From JBEGHD01 sp049334165 (GTDB taxonomy: Bacteria; Bacteroidota; Bacteroidia; Flavobacteriales_D; Sanyastnellaceae): DNA of 64,000 nucleotides. Of this stretch, positions 8,125 to 16,948 are shown piece after piece. The notes below the pieces were generated by a model. The model was not told the origin of the DNA. It did not search any database and was given only the letters and a program-made list of their open reading frames with translations. The translations under genes were made by a program, and so were the position numbers. The DNA is taken from NCBI GenBank assembly GCA_049334165.1, contig JBEGHD010000015.1, one strand, 5' to 3'. Positions within the stretch are counted from its first letter, which is position 1. Every line of letters begins with the position of its first letter.

Positions 8125-10725
8125 CTAATTCGTCACCTTGAATGTTTTTGCATCTCCGTTTTCGAGATCTCTTACTTCGATAAGCTTCAGTTGAGCCTGA
8201 CTCAATTGCCCGAGGCTTACACGGTCGTTGTCGAAGTTGCCTCTAATGGTGCTCGTGATTTTTTGACCAACGAGGTTGTAGACATTAATCTCAAGTTGAC
8301 GGCCTTGCTGGAAGTCAATCTGCAAGTACCACCCTGATTGGTCTTTCTTGATTTCTACCAGTCCATTGTCATTGAGTTCTTCCACATTCACTCCTTGCTC
8401 TACATTGATAACTGCCTGAAAACTGTCAGCGCAATCATCGTTTTGAGCAGTGAGCTCCACAAGGAAAGTTCCTGTTTGCGTGAAGTTGTGAACTGGATTT
8501 TCTTCTTCTGAGAATGTGCCATCGTCAAAGTCCCACTCGTATTGAGTGGCTCCTGAGGTCATGTTGTTAAACTGAAATTCTGCAACGCCTTCGATCAACT
8601 CGATAGGTTCACCTGGAACTTCAAATTCTGCAACTACGTCAACAGCTTCAAACACGTTGAATGTCATCTCGCGAGTACAGCCTAACGAGTCTGTCATAAT
8701 CACGGTGTAATCGCCACCTGCAATATTTTCCAGATCTTCGGTAGAGGCTTCATTAGACCACTGGAAAGTGAGTGGTCCTGTTCCGCCAACGGGCAGCAAG
8801 TCGATTGCTCCAACCAGGTCTTCGCCACAATCAATGTGCGTTGGGATGGCGTGAGCAGAAATCTCAGCTCCCTGAGTAATCTGAGTTTGAACTGTTCTTA
8901 CAGAGCAATATCCACCGTCAGTATGAACTTCAACTGTGTAGGTTCCGGGCGTAAGATCTTCGAATACTACTGGCTCTGTCGTTTGCATCACCGACTCAAT
9001 TTCGTTGAGGTTGTTGTCGAGCAGGTAGTAATCGTAGGTTCCTTCGCTGATCATATCAACGTTGATCTGCCCGTTGTTGTCACCGAAGCAGGCGATGTTT
9101 GTCACTTCTGGAGCAACTTTCTCACTCAAGTGAATTATGAAACGTCCCTGGTTTTCTACTACTTCTGAATCAAATTCAAACTCCCCCGTTGCGGTAAGAT
9201 CGTAAATTTGACCAGTTACTGTATCTTCCATATAAAGGCAACGATCGTCAGCCATGTTTTGAGGTATATCCTGAATTGCCAGAGTGTAAGTGGCCGCGGT
9301 ATTTACACGAATTAACACAGGAATCGAAAGTGATTCGTTTGTCAAAGGCACTGAGTTAATGCATAGTGTAAGATCTTCTGAGCTCACTGAGCTAATGCTA
9401 ATGGGATTTGAAGAGTTTTGGAACTTGAACGCATCTTTGTCTGACTCATATTCCATTGAAGCTTCCTCATCAAACACTACGATAATTTCATCTCGTGTAG
9501 CTCCATTGCTGAGCTTCAGTTTGAGAAAATCTTCAGTCGTATTTACTTCTGTTGATGTTTCAGAAGTTTTTGCCGTTTCATTCACTGTCATTGATGGGTT
9601 TTCTCCGCTGGCTTGAACCCAAAATGAATCACCGGCACCAATAATTGGAGATCCGTTGTTTACGGCATATCCGTTAAGATAAGTTCTAAAGCGCTTCATC
9701 TCGCTGTTCCACAAATAAAGTGCTCCAGCCATATTGTTTTTCTCCCACCCAGATTCTGATGTCCAGTCAATGCTTCCCGGGTAAGGGTTTGCTACCAGAT
9801 TGAGACCATCTCGTTTTGTATCTCCGTTTTCAGTATATGTCACTGGAAAATCATGCTCACCAGTTATAATTTCACCTTCGAAATCGAGGGTGTAAGTACC
9901 TGCATTTGAATACAGATAGTAACCCAGGCCAGCTTCAATGGTGTCTGCTGCTGTCCCCACAGGTAAGTAAGAGTCAGCATCAATTGCAACTGGTTCAGAA
10001 TAATAGCGGAGGTTGACAAAGCTGGAATTTGGAAAGTTAGAACCGGGATAGCCTGTTGTAGTTACGTCATCGTTTAGTTGGCCAAACGTTGCATCTACAA
10101 ATGGAGCTCCGAATTGCATCCAACCGGCCGTTGTGTTGTGAAATTCTTTTTCGAGTTTCACATCACCGGTGATAGATCCATTAATAAGAGGAAGCAAAGA
10201 AGCTGTTTCCCCAAGCTGAGTCTTCAAAGTGAACATACCGTTTGTCTGAAGATTGGAGCCCTGAATATTAAGAGCATGGAAAACACCTGTTTCTCCATTT
10301 ACTATAACATTCTGGCTTCCGGAAAGCTCGAGCTCATAGAAATCAGTAATACCTGAAATAGCTTGATCTTCTGTCCCGGAAAAGATTACTTTTCCGGATT
10401 CAGATCCAAAATTTCCCTGGTTGTCCCAGTCTCCGGTAACGGTCAATTCTATAACCGAGGAAGCACTCAAAGTGAGCGTTCCTCCACTGATTATCGAAAG
10501 GTTCTTTACGGTTGTGTTTTCAGTGAGGTTGAGTTCTGAAGTGGCAGAGATGACCACGTCATCTTCCGGAGAAGGTACACATCCGCAGTCCCAGTTATCC
10601 TGATTACTCCATTCTCCTGAAGAGATAGATTGCACTGTAGATTGCGCATTTGCTGAAAAAGCACTCACAAAGGTGAATCCCAAAACAGCGGCAAATGCGG
10701 CAAGCGATTGGTAAAAAGTTTTCAT
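8125..10725 (-). CDS. Large secreted protein with SprB-like and PKD modules
   Basis: An 866-residue surface or extracellular protein. A signal peptide ends near residue 27 (SANAQS). The N-terminal part (SISSGEWSNQDNWDCG, then the beta-rich VVISATSELNLTE) is a repeat-rich beta module seen in many Bacteroidota adhesin-like proteins. The middle is low in motifs. Around 600-700 are SprB-like repeats (GPLTFQWSNEASTEDL, GGDYTVIMTDSLGC), followed by a PKD domain (YEWDFDDGTFSEEENPVH). The last 75 residues resemble a type IX type A sorting domain (INVYNLVGQKI), but the usual YPNP start is missing. Adhesion or gliding is inferred from the modules only. An inverted repeat lies directly upstream of the start codon. 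Confidence 0.85.
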   Translation of the reverse strand: MKTFYQSLAAFAAVLGFTFVSAFSANAQSTVQSISSGEWSNQDNWDCGCVPSPEDDVVISATSELNLTENTTVKNLSIISGGTLTLSASSVIELTVTGDWDNQGNFGSESGKVIFSGTEDQAISGITDFYELELSGSQNVIVNGETGVFHALNIQGSNLQTNGMFTLKTQLGETASLLPLINGSITGDVKLEKEFHNTTAGWMQFGAPFVDATFGQLNDDVTTTGYPGSNFPNSSFVNLRYYSEPVAIDADSYLPVGTAADTIEAGLGYYLYSNAGTYTLDFEGEIITGEHDFPVTYTENGDTKRDGLNLVANPYPGSIDWTSESGWEKNNMAGALYLWNSEMKRFRTYLNGYAVNNGSPIIGAGDSFWVQASGENPSMTVNETAKTSETSTEVNTTEDFLKLKLSNGATRDEIIVVFDEEASMEYESDKDAFKFQNSSNPISISSVSSEDLTLCINSVPLTNESLSIPVLIRVNTAATYTLAIQDIPQNMADDRCLYMEDTVTGQIYDLTATGEFEFDSEVVENQGRFIIHLSEKVAPEVTNIACFGDNNGQINVDMISEGTYDYYLLDNNLNEIESVMQTTEPVVFEDLTPGTYTVEVHTDGGYCSVRTVQTQITQGAEISAHAIPTHIDCGEDLVGAIDLLPVGGTGPLTFQWSNEASTEDLENIAGGDYTVIMTDSLGCTREMTFNVFEAVDVVAEFEVPGEPIELIEGVAEFQFNNMTSGATQYEWDFDDGTFSEEENPVHNFTQTGTFLVELTAQNDDCADSFQAVINVEQGVNVEELNDNGLVEIKKDQSGWYLQIDFQQGRQLEINVYNLVGQKITSTIRGNFDNDRVSLGQLSQAQLKLIEVRDLENGDAKTFKVTN

Positions 10726-10794
10726 TTTCTGGATTGTTTTTAAGACGTACGAGTTAGGTTCTTGTCCTCCCCTGTACGGTACTTAATCCAGAAA
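10726..10794 (-). promoter_or_regulatory. Long inverted repeat in the leader of the 866-aa gene
   Basis: A perfect 10-base inverted repeat (TTTCTGGATT at 10726-10735 and AATCCAGAAA at 10785-10794) encloses a second, imperfect pair built on GTACG/CGTAC. In RNA this is one long stem-loop that begins one base from the start codon at 10725. No T run follows, which argues against a terminator for the upstream gene. A translation-control hairpin or a DNA-binding site is possible. Confidence 0.45.
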
Positions 10795-10798
10795 GGTT

Positions 10799-11797
10799 TT
10801 AAATGATTGACATATCACTGAGGTATGCAGCCAGACGAAAGATGCGGAAGATAACAATGGCGAAAAACAGAGCGAGAATAACATTGGCTACCCACTTTTT
10901 CTTCAATTCCAAAAAGTGCATAGCGTAATAAACTGCGAGTGGAGCAGACAGCAGCAACAACTCACCCGAATGATGGTAGTAGACTCCAACAGCCGCGATT
11001 AGCAAAAAGCCGATACTCATAATGGTAAAAACTGACTTGATGTTTCTGGAACGGTTAGACGAAAATCCATAAGACCTCAAATACTCTAGCAGTGAAGGGA
11101 AAAACAGAAGTCCGCAAAACACGAGTGCAGATTCCTGATAAAGGTCCAGTCGTTGCAGGTTGCCAACAGAACTATACGCGAAAGCTGCACTTTCCAATGC
11201 GTCCTGGTTCATGAAGATTGCGTAAATAAACCAATAAGCAACAGGTAATGTGCCGGCAATGAGGGGGAGCAATAGTTCTCGCCAATTAAAAGCTCTGGTG
11301 TATAAAATTGAGATGAGCAACGGAATAAACAGTCCGGCCATTGGCAGATAAATCAGAGCACTAATACCTATCCAAAAGCCAGACATAAAGTACTCGTGAA
11401 GGACGCGAGTTTGTCGATAAACTGAAAGCATGAAACTCAAAGCAGGCAGAGATAACACTAGAGCTGGAAGCACAGGGTGAAAGCTCTGAAGAGGCATAAA
11501 CAGAAATGCCGTCAGGATGAAAAAGAATGCCGGTAGGTGATTACTCTTTGAGTGAAATTCTGAACGATTGAAAATCTTGTTTAAACCCAGGGCTCCGCTC
11601 ACCGCAAAAATGAGGTTTAATGAATGTACGAGCCAGGGAGTCTCATTGATGGCATTAAAAAGACCACTGAGCAGAAAAGAATTTTGATCATCCCATTCAA
11701 TGGGTCGCATCCATTCTGGAACCCACAACAGGAGCGCCAGCAGAATTACAAAGATTGCTGTGAAGGGCTGATTGGATCGAAAAATGCGCAAAATCAT
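10799..11797 (-). CDS. DUF6427 family integral membrane protein
   Basis: A 332-residue polytopic inner-membrane protein with about nine or ten hydrophobic segments and a conserved loop near the first (WMRPIEWDDQNSF). It matches the Bacteroidota DUF6427 family by length, topology and place, next to DUF6341 and purD. Function is unknown; an old database label linking this family to carotene oxygenase is unsupported by anything seen here. It diverges from the DUF6341 gene, with starts 65 bases apart. Confidence 0.75.
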   Translation of the reverse strand: MILRIFRSNQPFTAIFVILLALLLWVPEWMRPIEWDDQNSFLLSGLFNAINETPWLVHSLNLIFAVSGALGLNKIFNRSEFHSKSNHLPAFFFILTAFLFMPLQSFHPVLPALVLSLPALSFMLSVYRQTRVLHEYFMSGFWIGISALIYLPMAGLFIPLLISILYTRAFNWRELLLPLIAGTLPVAYWFIYAIFMNQDALESAAFAYSSVGNLQRLDLYQESALVFCGLLFFPSLLEYLRSYGFSSNRSRNIKSVFTIMSIGFLLIAAVGVYYHHSGELLLLSAPLAVYYAMHFLELKKKWVANVILALFFAIVIFRIFRLAAYLSDMSII

Positions 11798-11811
11798 CGC
11801 GCCAAAGTTAA

Positions 11812-11845
11812 TTGTTTCATATTTTCACTTTCTTGCCTACTTTTG
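11812..11845 (+). promoter_or_regulatory. Promoter with -33 and -7 elements for the DUF6341 gene
   Basis: TTG at 11812-11814 and TACTTTTG at 11838-11845 with 23 bases between, fitting the Bacteroidota pattern TTG...TAnnTTTG. Transcription would start near 11850, about 12 bases before the ATG at 11862. It also rules out the longer reading frame that opens at 11772. Confidence 0.7.
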
Positions 11846-11861
11846 TAAAAAATTAGAAACG

Positions 11862-12050
11862 ATGACGCTCGAAGATATTCTCATTCCAATTGGCGATTTT
11901 CTTGTTGCTACTTTCGAAACAGTTCTTGTTCCAATGAGCGAGCCTTTTAACTGGCTCTGTGTTGCTGGCGGTGTTTTGGGTATTGCTGTTTGGCTAGTAT
12001 GGCAAAACAAATTGAACGCAAAAGCCGAAAGAACTGGCGAGTTGAAGTAG
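11862..12050 (+). CDS. DUF6341 family small membrane protein (62 aa)
   Basis: Very short protein beginning MTLEDILIPIGDFLV, with an amphipathic first half, one membrane helix (LCVAGGVLGIAVWLVW) and a basic tail. It matches the Bacteroidota DUF6341 family, often mislabelled as a uracil phosphoribosyltransferase; it is far too short for that enzyme. I place the start at 11862, not 11772, because the promoter lies between the two. Its neighbours DUF6427 and purD are the usual ones for the phylum. Role unknown. Confidence 0.8.
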   Translation: MTLEDILIPIGDFLVATFETVLVPMSEPFNWLCVAGGVLGIAVWLVWQNKLNAKAERTGELK

Positions 12051-12074
12051 CCCTTCAAAATCGACTAAAAAATT

Positions 12075-12115
12075 AAGCTCCCGGAAATTAATTTTTCTGA
12101 GGAGCTTTCTTTTTG
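12075..12115 (+). terminator. Probable terminator of the DUF6341 gene
   Basis: AAGCTCC (12075-12081) pairs with GGAGCTT (12101-12107), followed by TCTTTTTG on the plus strand. The hairpin overlaps the last codons of the convergent purD gene. Confidence 0.5.
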
Positions 12116-13386
12116 CGCAAATCCGCGCCAATGTCTGTTCGGAAGTTCATTCCTTCGAAAGAAATGTGCTCCAGATTTTCATAGGATTTTTTCACGGCAT
12201 CCTCGAGGTCTACTCCCAGCGAAGAAACAGCCATCACTCGTCCACCAGAAGTCACAGTCTTCTCACCATCTTTTTTCGTTCCAGCGTGGAACACGACACT
12301 CGATTCCGGCACGTTTTCGAGTCCTCTCACTTCTTTTCCCTTTTCGTACTTGCCTGGATAGCCTTCTGAAACAAGCATCACGGTAGCACAAGTTCTCTGA
12401 TCAATTTCAAGGTCGCACTCCGACAAGGTGTGCGAGGCCATGCCGTCAAAAAGGTGCAGCAAATCCGACTTTAACCTGGGAATTACTACCTCTGTCTCCG
12501 GATCTCCCATGCGCACGTTGTATTCAATTACATAGGGGTCACCATTTACCTTCATTAGTCCGAAAAATAAGAAGCCTTGAAAATGAAGCCCGTCCGCAGT
12601 TAATCCCTTCATCGTTGGGATGATCACCTGGTTTTTCACTTTCTCCATAAACTCGCGATTGGCAAAAGGTGCGGGGCTCACAGCGCCCATCCCACCAGTA
12701 TTGGGTCCGGTGTCGCCATCGCCAATCCGTTTGTAGTCCTTGGCTTCGGGCAATATTTTGTAGGACTGACCATCCGTGATCACGAACATGCTCAACTCAA
12801 TTCCTTTTAGAAATTCCTCGATCACCACTTTTGAACTTGCATCGCCAAATTTTCCATTGAACATTTCATTGAGGGTGTTTTTGGCTTCATCCAAAGATTC
12901 TGTAATGATCACGCCCTTTCCTCCTGCAAGGCCATCGGCTTTCAGAACGTAAGGAGGCTTTAGTGATTCCAAAAACTCATTGGCCTCATCCATTTTGTCG
13001 ATGGTGAAGCTGCCGTATTTTGCTGTGGGAATGTTGTGGCGAGACATGAATTCTTTCGCAAATTCTTTGCTGCCTTCAAGCATCGATGCTTTGCTCCCCG
13101 GGCCAACTAAAGTGACGTACGACAAGCTTTCGTCTGCAGCAAAAAAATCTTTAATCCCTTCCACCAAAGGAGCTTCCGGACCAACAACTACAATCGAAAT
13201 TTTTCTCTCCAAAACGAAGTCGCGAATGGCTGGAAAGTCCATTACATCGAGGTCTACATTCGTTCCGTGGTCAGAAGTGCCGGCATTTCCGGGGGCAATA
13301 AAAAGCTCGCGCAAAAGCGAACTTTGGGCGATCTTCCAGCTGAGTGCGTGCTCTCGTCCTCCAGAGCCTAAAACCAGTACATTCAT
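12088..13386 (-). CDS. purD: Phosphoribosylamine-glycine ligase (GAR synthetase)
   Basis: ATP-grasp ligase for the second step of purine synthesis (phosphoribosylamine + glycine + ATP to GAR). Its 432 residues are typical of a single-function PurD. Visible signatures are the N-terminal GSGGREHALSWK, the GPEAPLVEG segment, the ATP-grasp region LKADGLAGGKGV, and the diagnostic DYKRIGDGDTGPNTGGMGA. The metal-binding end of the ATP-grasp fold (IEYNVRMGDPE) is intact. It is a single-gene unit, convergent with DUF6341 and divergent from the GT2 gene at 13511. Confidence 0.97.
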   Translation of the reverse strand: MNVLVLGSGGREHALSWKIAQSSLLRELFIAPGNAGTSDHGTNVDLDVMDFPAIRDFVLERKISIVVVGPEAPLVEGIKDFFAADESLSYVTLVGPGSKASMLEGSKEFAKEFMSRHNIPTAKYGSFTIDKMDEANEFLESLKPPYVLKADGLAGGKGVIITESLDEAKNTLNEMFNGKFGDASSKVVIEEFLKGIELSMFVITDGQSYKILPEAKDYKRIGDGDTGPNTGGMGAVSPAPFANREFMEKVKNQVIIPTMKGLTADGLHFQGFLFFGLMKVNGDPYVIEYNVRMGDPETEVVIPRLKSDLLHLFDGMASHTLSECDLEIDQRTCATVMLVSEGYPGKYEKGKEVRGLENVPESSVVFHAGTKKDGEKTVTSGGRVMAVSSLGVDLEDAVKKSYENLEHISFEGMNFRTDIGADLRKKKAPQKN

Positions 13387-13456
13387 GACTTTAATTGTTT
13401 ACGCAAATTAACGAAGATCGCAAAGTGGGTCAAAATATTGTTTTCAACAAATGGCC

Positions 13457-13464
13457 TAGTTTTG
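13457..13464 (+). promoter_or_regulatory. Promoter -7 element for the GT2/GT4 pair
   Basis: Exact TAnnTTTG match (TAGTTTTG) with a TTG 16 bases upstream (13438-13440). It would transcribe the gene at 13511 with a leader of about 40 bases. Confidence 0.55.
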
Positions 13465-13510
13465 CCCGCGCTTTTTACCTTGGCAAATTGCTTTGCAGAA
13501 AATCCACTGA

Positions 13511-14278
13511 GTGAGTAAAAATGTAGAAATATCGGTTGTCGTTATCACCTTTAACGAAGAGAGAAACATCGGGCGATGCCTCAAGTCTGTTCAAAAGGTG
13601 GCTGACGAAATTATTGTGGTCGATTCTCACTCGAAAGATCGCACCCAGGAAATTGCAAAATCGCTTGGCGCTCGTGTTATCCCTCACGATTTTGAAGGCT
13701 ACATCGAGCAAAAGAACTGGGCGTTGGATCAGGCTTCGAACGATGTTGTGCTCTCACTCGATGCCGATGAAGCTTTGAATGAGCAGCTGGCAGATGAGAT
13801 TCTAAAGGTGAAAACCAACTTTGAAGCTGACGGCTACATTGTAAATCGACTCACTAACTACTGCGGTACCTGGATAAAACACGGAAAGTGGTATCCCGAT
13901 AGAAAGCTTCGACTTTGGAAGCGCTCCAAAGGCAAGTGGGGAGGAACCAACCCTCACGACAAGGTAGAGATGGAAAAGGGAAGCAAACTCAAAAGGCTCG
14001 AAGGGCATTTGCTGCACTACAGCTTCTACACTTTTGATGAACACCTTAAGCAGATAGAGCGATTTACGAACATAGCTAGCCGAGCTGCTTTTGAAAAAGG
14101 AAAACGAGCTAGCAGTCTGAATTTAATTCTCAATCCGCTGGCGCGATTTGTCTCAGGGTATTTCTTTAGACTGGGACTGCTCGATGGAAAAGCCGGATTT
14201 ACGATCGCACGCTACTCGGCCTATGCCAAGTATTTGAAGTACAAGAAACTCCTTGAAATTCAGAAGGATGAAGGATAG
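13511..14278 (+). CDS. GT2 glycosyltransferase, WaaE/KdtX-like
   Basis: A 255-residue cytosolic GT-A glycosyltransferase. The start EISVVVITFNEERNIGRCL and the VDSHSKDRT nucleotide-binding segment are typical of GT2, and the DXD-type motif reads LDADEAL (near 85-91). The short form with the conserved YPDRKLRLWKR...GGTNPHDKV segment matches the LPS-core family that includes WaaE/KdtX. The last part has hydrophobic stretches for membrane association. It starts with GTG and overlaps the following GT4 gene by 11 bases, so the two are translationally coupled and probably act on the same lipopolysaccharide core or glycan. Confidence 0.88.
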   Translation: MSKNVEISVVVITFNEERNIGRCLKSVQKVADEIIVVDSHSKDRTQEIAKSLGARVIPHDFEGYIEQKNWALDQASNDVVLSLDADEALNEQLADEILKVKTNFEADGYIVNRLTNYCGTWIKHGKWYPDRKLRLWKRSKGKWGGTNPHDKVEMEKGSKLKRLEGHLLHYSFYTFDEHLKQIERFTNIASRAAFEKGKRASSLNLILNPLARFVSGYFFRLGLLDGKAGFTIARYSAYAKYLKYKKLLEIQKDEG

Positions 14279-15383
14279 CCCCAGAATCTTGCACGTGTCT
14301 ACGCCTAAAAGCTGGCGAGGTGGAGAACAACAGTTGGCCTATCTCTTCGAGCAGCTTCAAGGCAAAGGCATTCACCAACACATCATTTGCGCAAGTGGCA
14401 GTGAGATGGAGCAAAAGTGCAAGACGGAAAAATGGTCGTTCTCCGCAGTTCCAGTGAAATCATCTCTGGACTTTTCCTTTGCCAAAAAACTTCGCAACCT
14501 CTGCCTGGAGCAAAAGGTCGACATCGTGCACACTCACGATTCCAAAGGACACACTTTTGCAGTGCTGGCGGCCACCTTCTACCGCAATCAGGCGAGCATC
14601 GTGGTGAGTCGCAGAGTTGATTTTCCGGTTTCCGGTTCTCCGCTTTCCAAATGGAAGTACAATCACAAAAAAGTAACGCGCATCGTTTGCGTTTCAGACA
14701 CTATCAAAAAAATTACAGGCCAGTCGATTCGGGACAAATCGAAACTGGTTACTGTTCACTCCGGGGTAAACATGGCTCGATTTGAAGAAGTGAAAGACAC
14801 AAGACCACTGGAAAAGGAATTCAACCTTGACCCCAACAAACCGATCATTGGGAATGTGGCGGCTCTGGCACCTCACAAAGATTACCCGACCTTTATTGCC
14901 ACAGCACAAGAACTAGTGAGACTGGGTGTTGATGCTCAGTTTGTGATTGTGGGAGATGGACCACTTCACAATCAGATCCACCAATTGGTGAAAGAATCGG
15001 GCATAGCAGACAAGATTACCTTCACTGGCTTTCGCAAAGATGTGTTAGAGGTGCTGAGCAATTTTGACATCTTTTTGATCACGAGCGAAACTGAAGGTCT
15101 GGGAACTTCGATTCTTGATGCGTTCGGTTGCAAAGTTCCTGTGGTAGCTACTCGTGCTGGTGGAATTCCCGAAATTGTCATCCATACCAAGACGGGACTT
15201 TCCGCTTCTGTGAAAGACAGCCAAAGCCTTGCGGTGGAAGTGGTGCGATACCTGAGAGATGAAACCTTGAGAAAACAAATGGTGAGAAATGCCAGTGAGC
15301 ATTTGCAGGAATTTACCGTGGAAGCCACAGCACAAAAGACGCTCAAAGTCTACAGCGAAGTATTGACCGAGTCGCGGTTGTAG
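14268..15383 (+). CDS. GT4 glycosyltransferase
   Basis: A GT-B fold retaining glycosyltransferase of 371 residues. The N-terminal acceptor domain starts RILHVSTPKSWRGGEQQLAY; the C-terminal nucleotide-sugar domain holds NVAALAPHKDYPTF and the acidic motif around SETEGLGTSILDAFG (near 273-287). I chose the ATG at 14268 over the in-frame one at 14253 because it gives the usual 11-base coupling overlap and starts at the first conserved strand. The sugar specificity cannot be told. Its 3' end overlaps the convergent ligase-type gene by 34 bases. Confidence 0.88.
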   Translation: MKDSPRILHVSTPKSWRGGEQQLAYLFEQLQGKGIHQHIICASGSEMEQKCKTEKWSFSAVPVKSSLDFSFAKKLRNLCLEQKVDIVHTHDSKGHTFAVLAATFYRNQASIVVSRRVDFPVSGSPLSKWKYNHKKVTRIVCVSDTIKKITGQSIRDKSKLVTVHSGVNMARFEEVKDTRPLEKEFNLDPNKPIIGNVAALAPHKDYPTFIATAQELVRLGVDAQFVIVGDGPLHNQIHQLVKESGIADKITFTGFRKDVLEVLSNFDIFLITSETEGLGTSILDAFGCKVPVVATRAGGIPEIVIHTKTGLSASVKDSQSLAVEVVRYLRDETLRKQMVRNASEHLQEFTVEATAQKTLKVYSEVLTESRL

Positions 15384-16936
15384 ACAAACAAAAAGAAGCA
15401 GCTGAAAAATGTGAAAAAAGTAATTCCTGCTTGCGTTTCGAGAGTGTCTTCATTGAGAAATGAAACTGCCGAAATGAGGAAGAATGTAATGTAGAGAAAG
15501 TCATTACGGTAAACACTTTTACTCAGGGGGTAGAAAAAGCAAAACAAGAAAAACAGAAAACCAAGTGTCCCAAAGGCGATCGCCATGGTGAGGTACTGGT
15601 TGTGAGCACGGAGTCTCCAGCGCTCGTCTAGCGGTGAGTCAATCTGATTGTAAGCTTTTTCGAACGCATCGGGAACATCTCCGGTTCCAACTCCAATCAC
15701 TGGGTTTTCCTCAATGATGTGCCAGCCTGCTCTCCAAAATTCAAATCGCTGAGTAAAAGAATTTCCGCTGGGATCGGCACCGTTGAGGTAGGCATTGATT
15801 TCAAAAAGTGTGGCTTCAAACCGTTTCTGAATTCCGGATTTCTCTGGCGCCAAATGATTGGCCACACCACTTTCTACAAGCCGAATGTCCTCATCGGAAA
15901 GTGCTGCTATACCCACTGAGTCTTTAGTTAGGCCTTTGCTGGTGAGGTAGCGAATCAAAGTTGCAGAAAGCTGCTGTCCGCGTTTGTCTTTTTTGGAAAA
16001 ATCGAGATTGCTGCGCTCGTTCCACTCTTGCTCCAATTCATCTTTGTTAACGTAGCGCCACACATAGTAGCCATTTTCCAGCAGGGTACTCTCGGTGTCA
16101 TGGAAATATGTATTTCCCTGAACGGTTTTTTCAGGAAGCGATCCTTGCGAAAGTTGCTTCGGTGTGAAGTATTCGGATGTGCTTAGGAAAATGTAGCCTG
16201 CCACAAAAATAAAAATGGCAAGAGGAAGTGAGCTGCGAAGAAAACGTTTTTTGGGAGTGGTGGCTTTAAGCGCGTAAAAAATCCACCAGGCAAAAACCAC
16301 GGTTGCCAGAGCTACAAATCCGGTTAGTGATTGTAGCAACCACAAAAAGCCCACGAAATAGACAATGAGCAAGATGTTGAGCAGTTTTATCCATCCGCCA
16401 GATTTGTGCAGAAGGTAGATCAAAACACCAACTCCGAGAGCCAACATGAGGCTAAAACGAATGTGGGAGATGAAGACTGAGATGTCGCGGGCATCGTAAA
16501 GATCTGGCGATTGATAGAAGTAAATCAGGCACCACAAGGAGCTGACGGCAAGAGCAGCAATAAATATCCAAAGTAGCCAGTGCAGCTCTTTCTTATTGAT
16601 TTTGGGTGTCCCCACGAAAACCAACGGCATAAAAAGCAGTGGTAGCTTAATCCGCAAGTCGTGAATTCCGTAATCAAAATTTGAAGTCCAGAGAAGGCCA
16701 ACAATGTGCAGAAAGAAAATTGCCGTGAGCCACCTGGCGGCTTTGTTTTGCCAAAGTAGTTGCCATTTTTTCCACGGCTCTTTGCGAACAGTGCAATCGT
16801 AGATGTAATCGAAAATCCAAACGCCAGCGAGCCAAAAACCTGCGATGCTCATTCCAAGTCTCAAGAAGGGAAGTGAAACGAGCATCAGGCCCAATCCTGC
16901 TAACCAGAGTATGCGTATAAATCGGGGCCAGGTCAA
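15350..16936 (-). CDS. O-antigen ligase/polymerase family membrane protein
   Basis: A 528-residue polytopic membrane protein with about eleven hydrophobic segments and the Wzy_C/O-antigen ligase signature near the C-terminus (NPVIGVGTGDVPDAF ... RAHNQYLTMA). Members either polymerise repeat units or attach glycan to lipid A core. A long hydrophilic loop (about residues 260-400) contains the segment around YVWRYVNKDELEQEWN and a polar run with TLIRYLTSKGLTKDS; this insert is characteristic of a Bacteroidota subfamily and would face the periplasm. It sits opposite two glycosyltransferases. Ligase versus polymerase cannot be settled by sequence. Confidence 0.85.
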   Translation of the reverse strand: MTWPRFIRILWLAGLGLMLVSLPFLRLGMSIAGFWLAGVWIFDYIYDCTVRKEPWKKWQLLWQNKAARWLTAIFFLHIVGLLWTSNFDYGIHDLRIKLPLLFMPLVFVGTPKINKKELHWLLWIFIAALAVSSLWCLIYFYQSPDLYDARDISVFISHIRFSLMLALGVGVLIYLLHKSGGWIKLLNILLIVYFVGFLWLLQSLTGFVALATVVFAWWIFYALKATTPKKRFLRSSLPLAIFIFVAGYIFLSTSEYFTPKQLSQGSLPEKTVQGNTYFHDTESTLLENGYYVWRYVNKDELEQEWNERSNLDFSKKDKRGQQLSATLIRYLTSKGLTKDSVGIAALSDEDIRLVESGVANHLAPEKSGIQKRFEATLFEINAYLNGADPSGNSFTQRFEFWRAGWHIIEENPVIGVGTGDVPDAFEKAYNQIDSPLDERWRLRAHNQYLTMAIAFGTLGFLFFLFCFFYPLSKSVYRNDFLYITFFLISAVSFLNEDTLETQAGITFFTFFSCFFLFVYNRDSVNTSL

Positions 16937-16948
16937 TCAGCTGAATTT

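Noticed and set aside
11772..11861. Longer N-terminus for the DUF6341 protein
   Set aside because: The promoter -33 and -7 elements lie inside this stretch, and the family begins at the methionine encoded at 11862.
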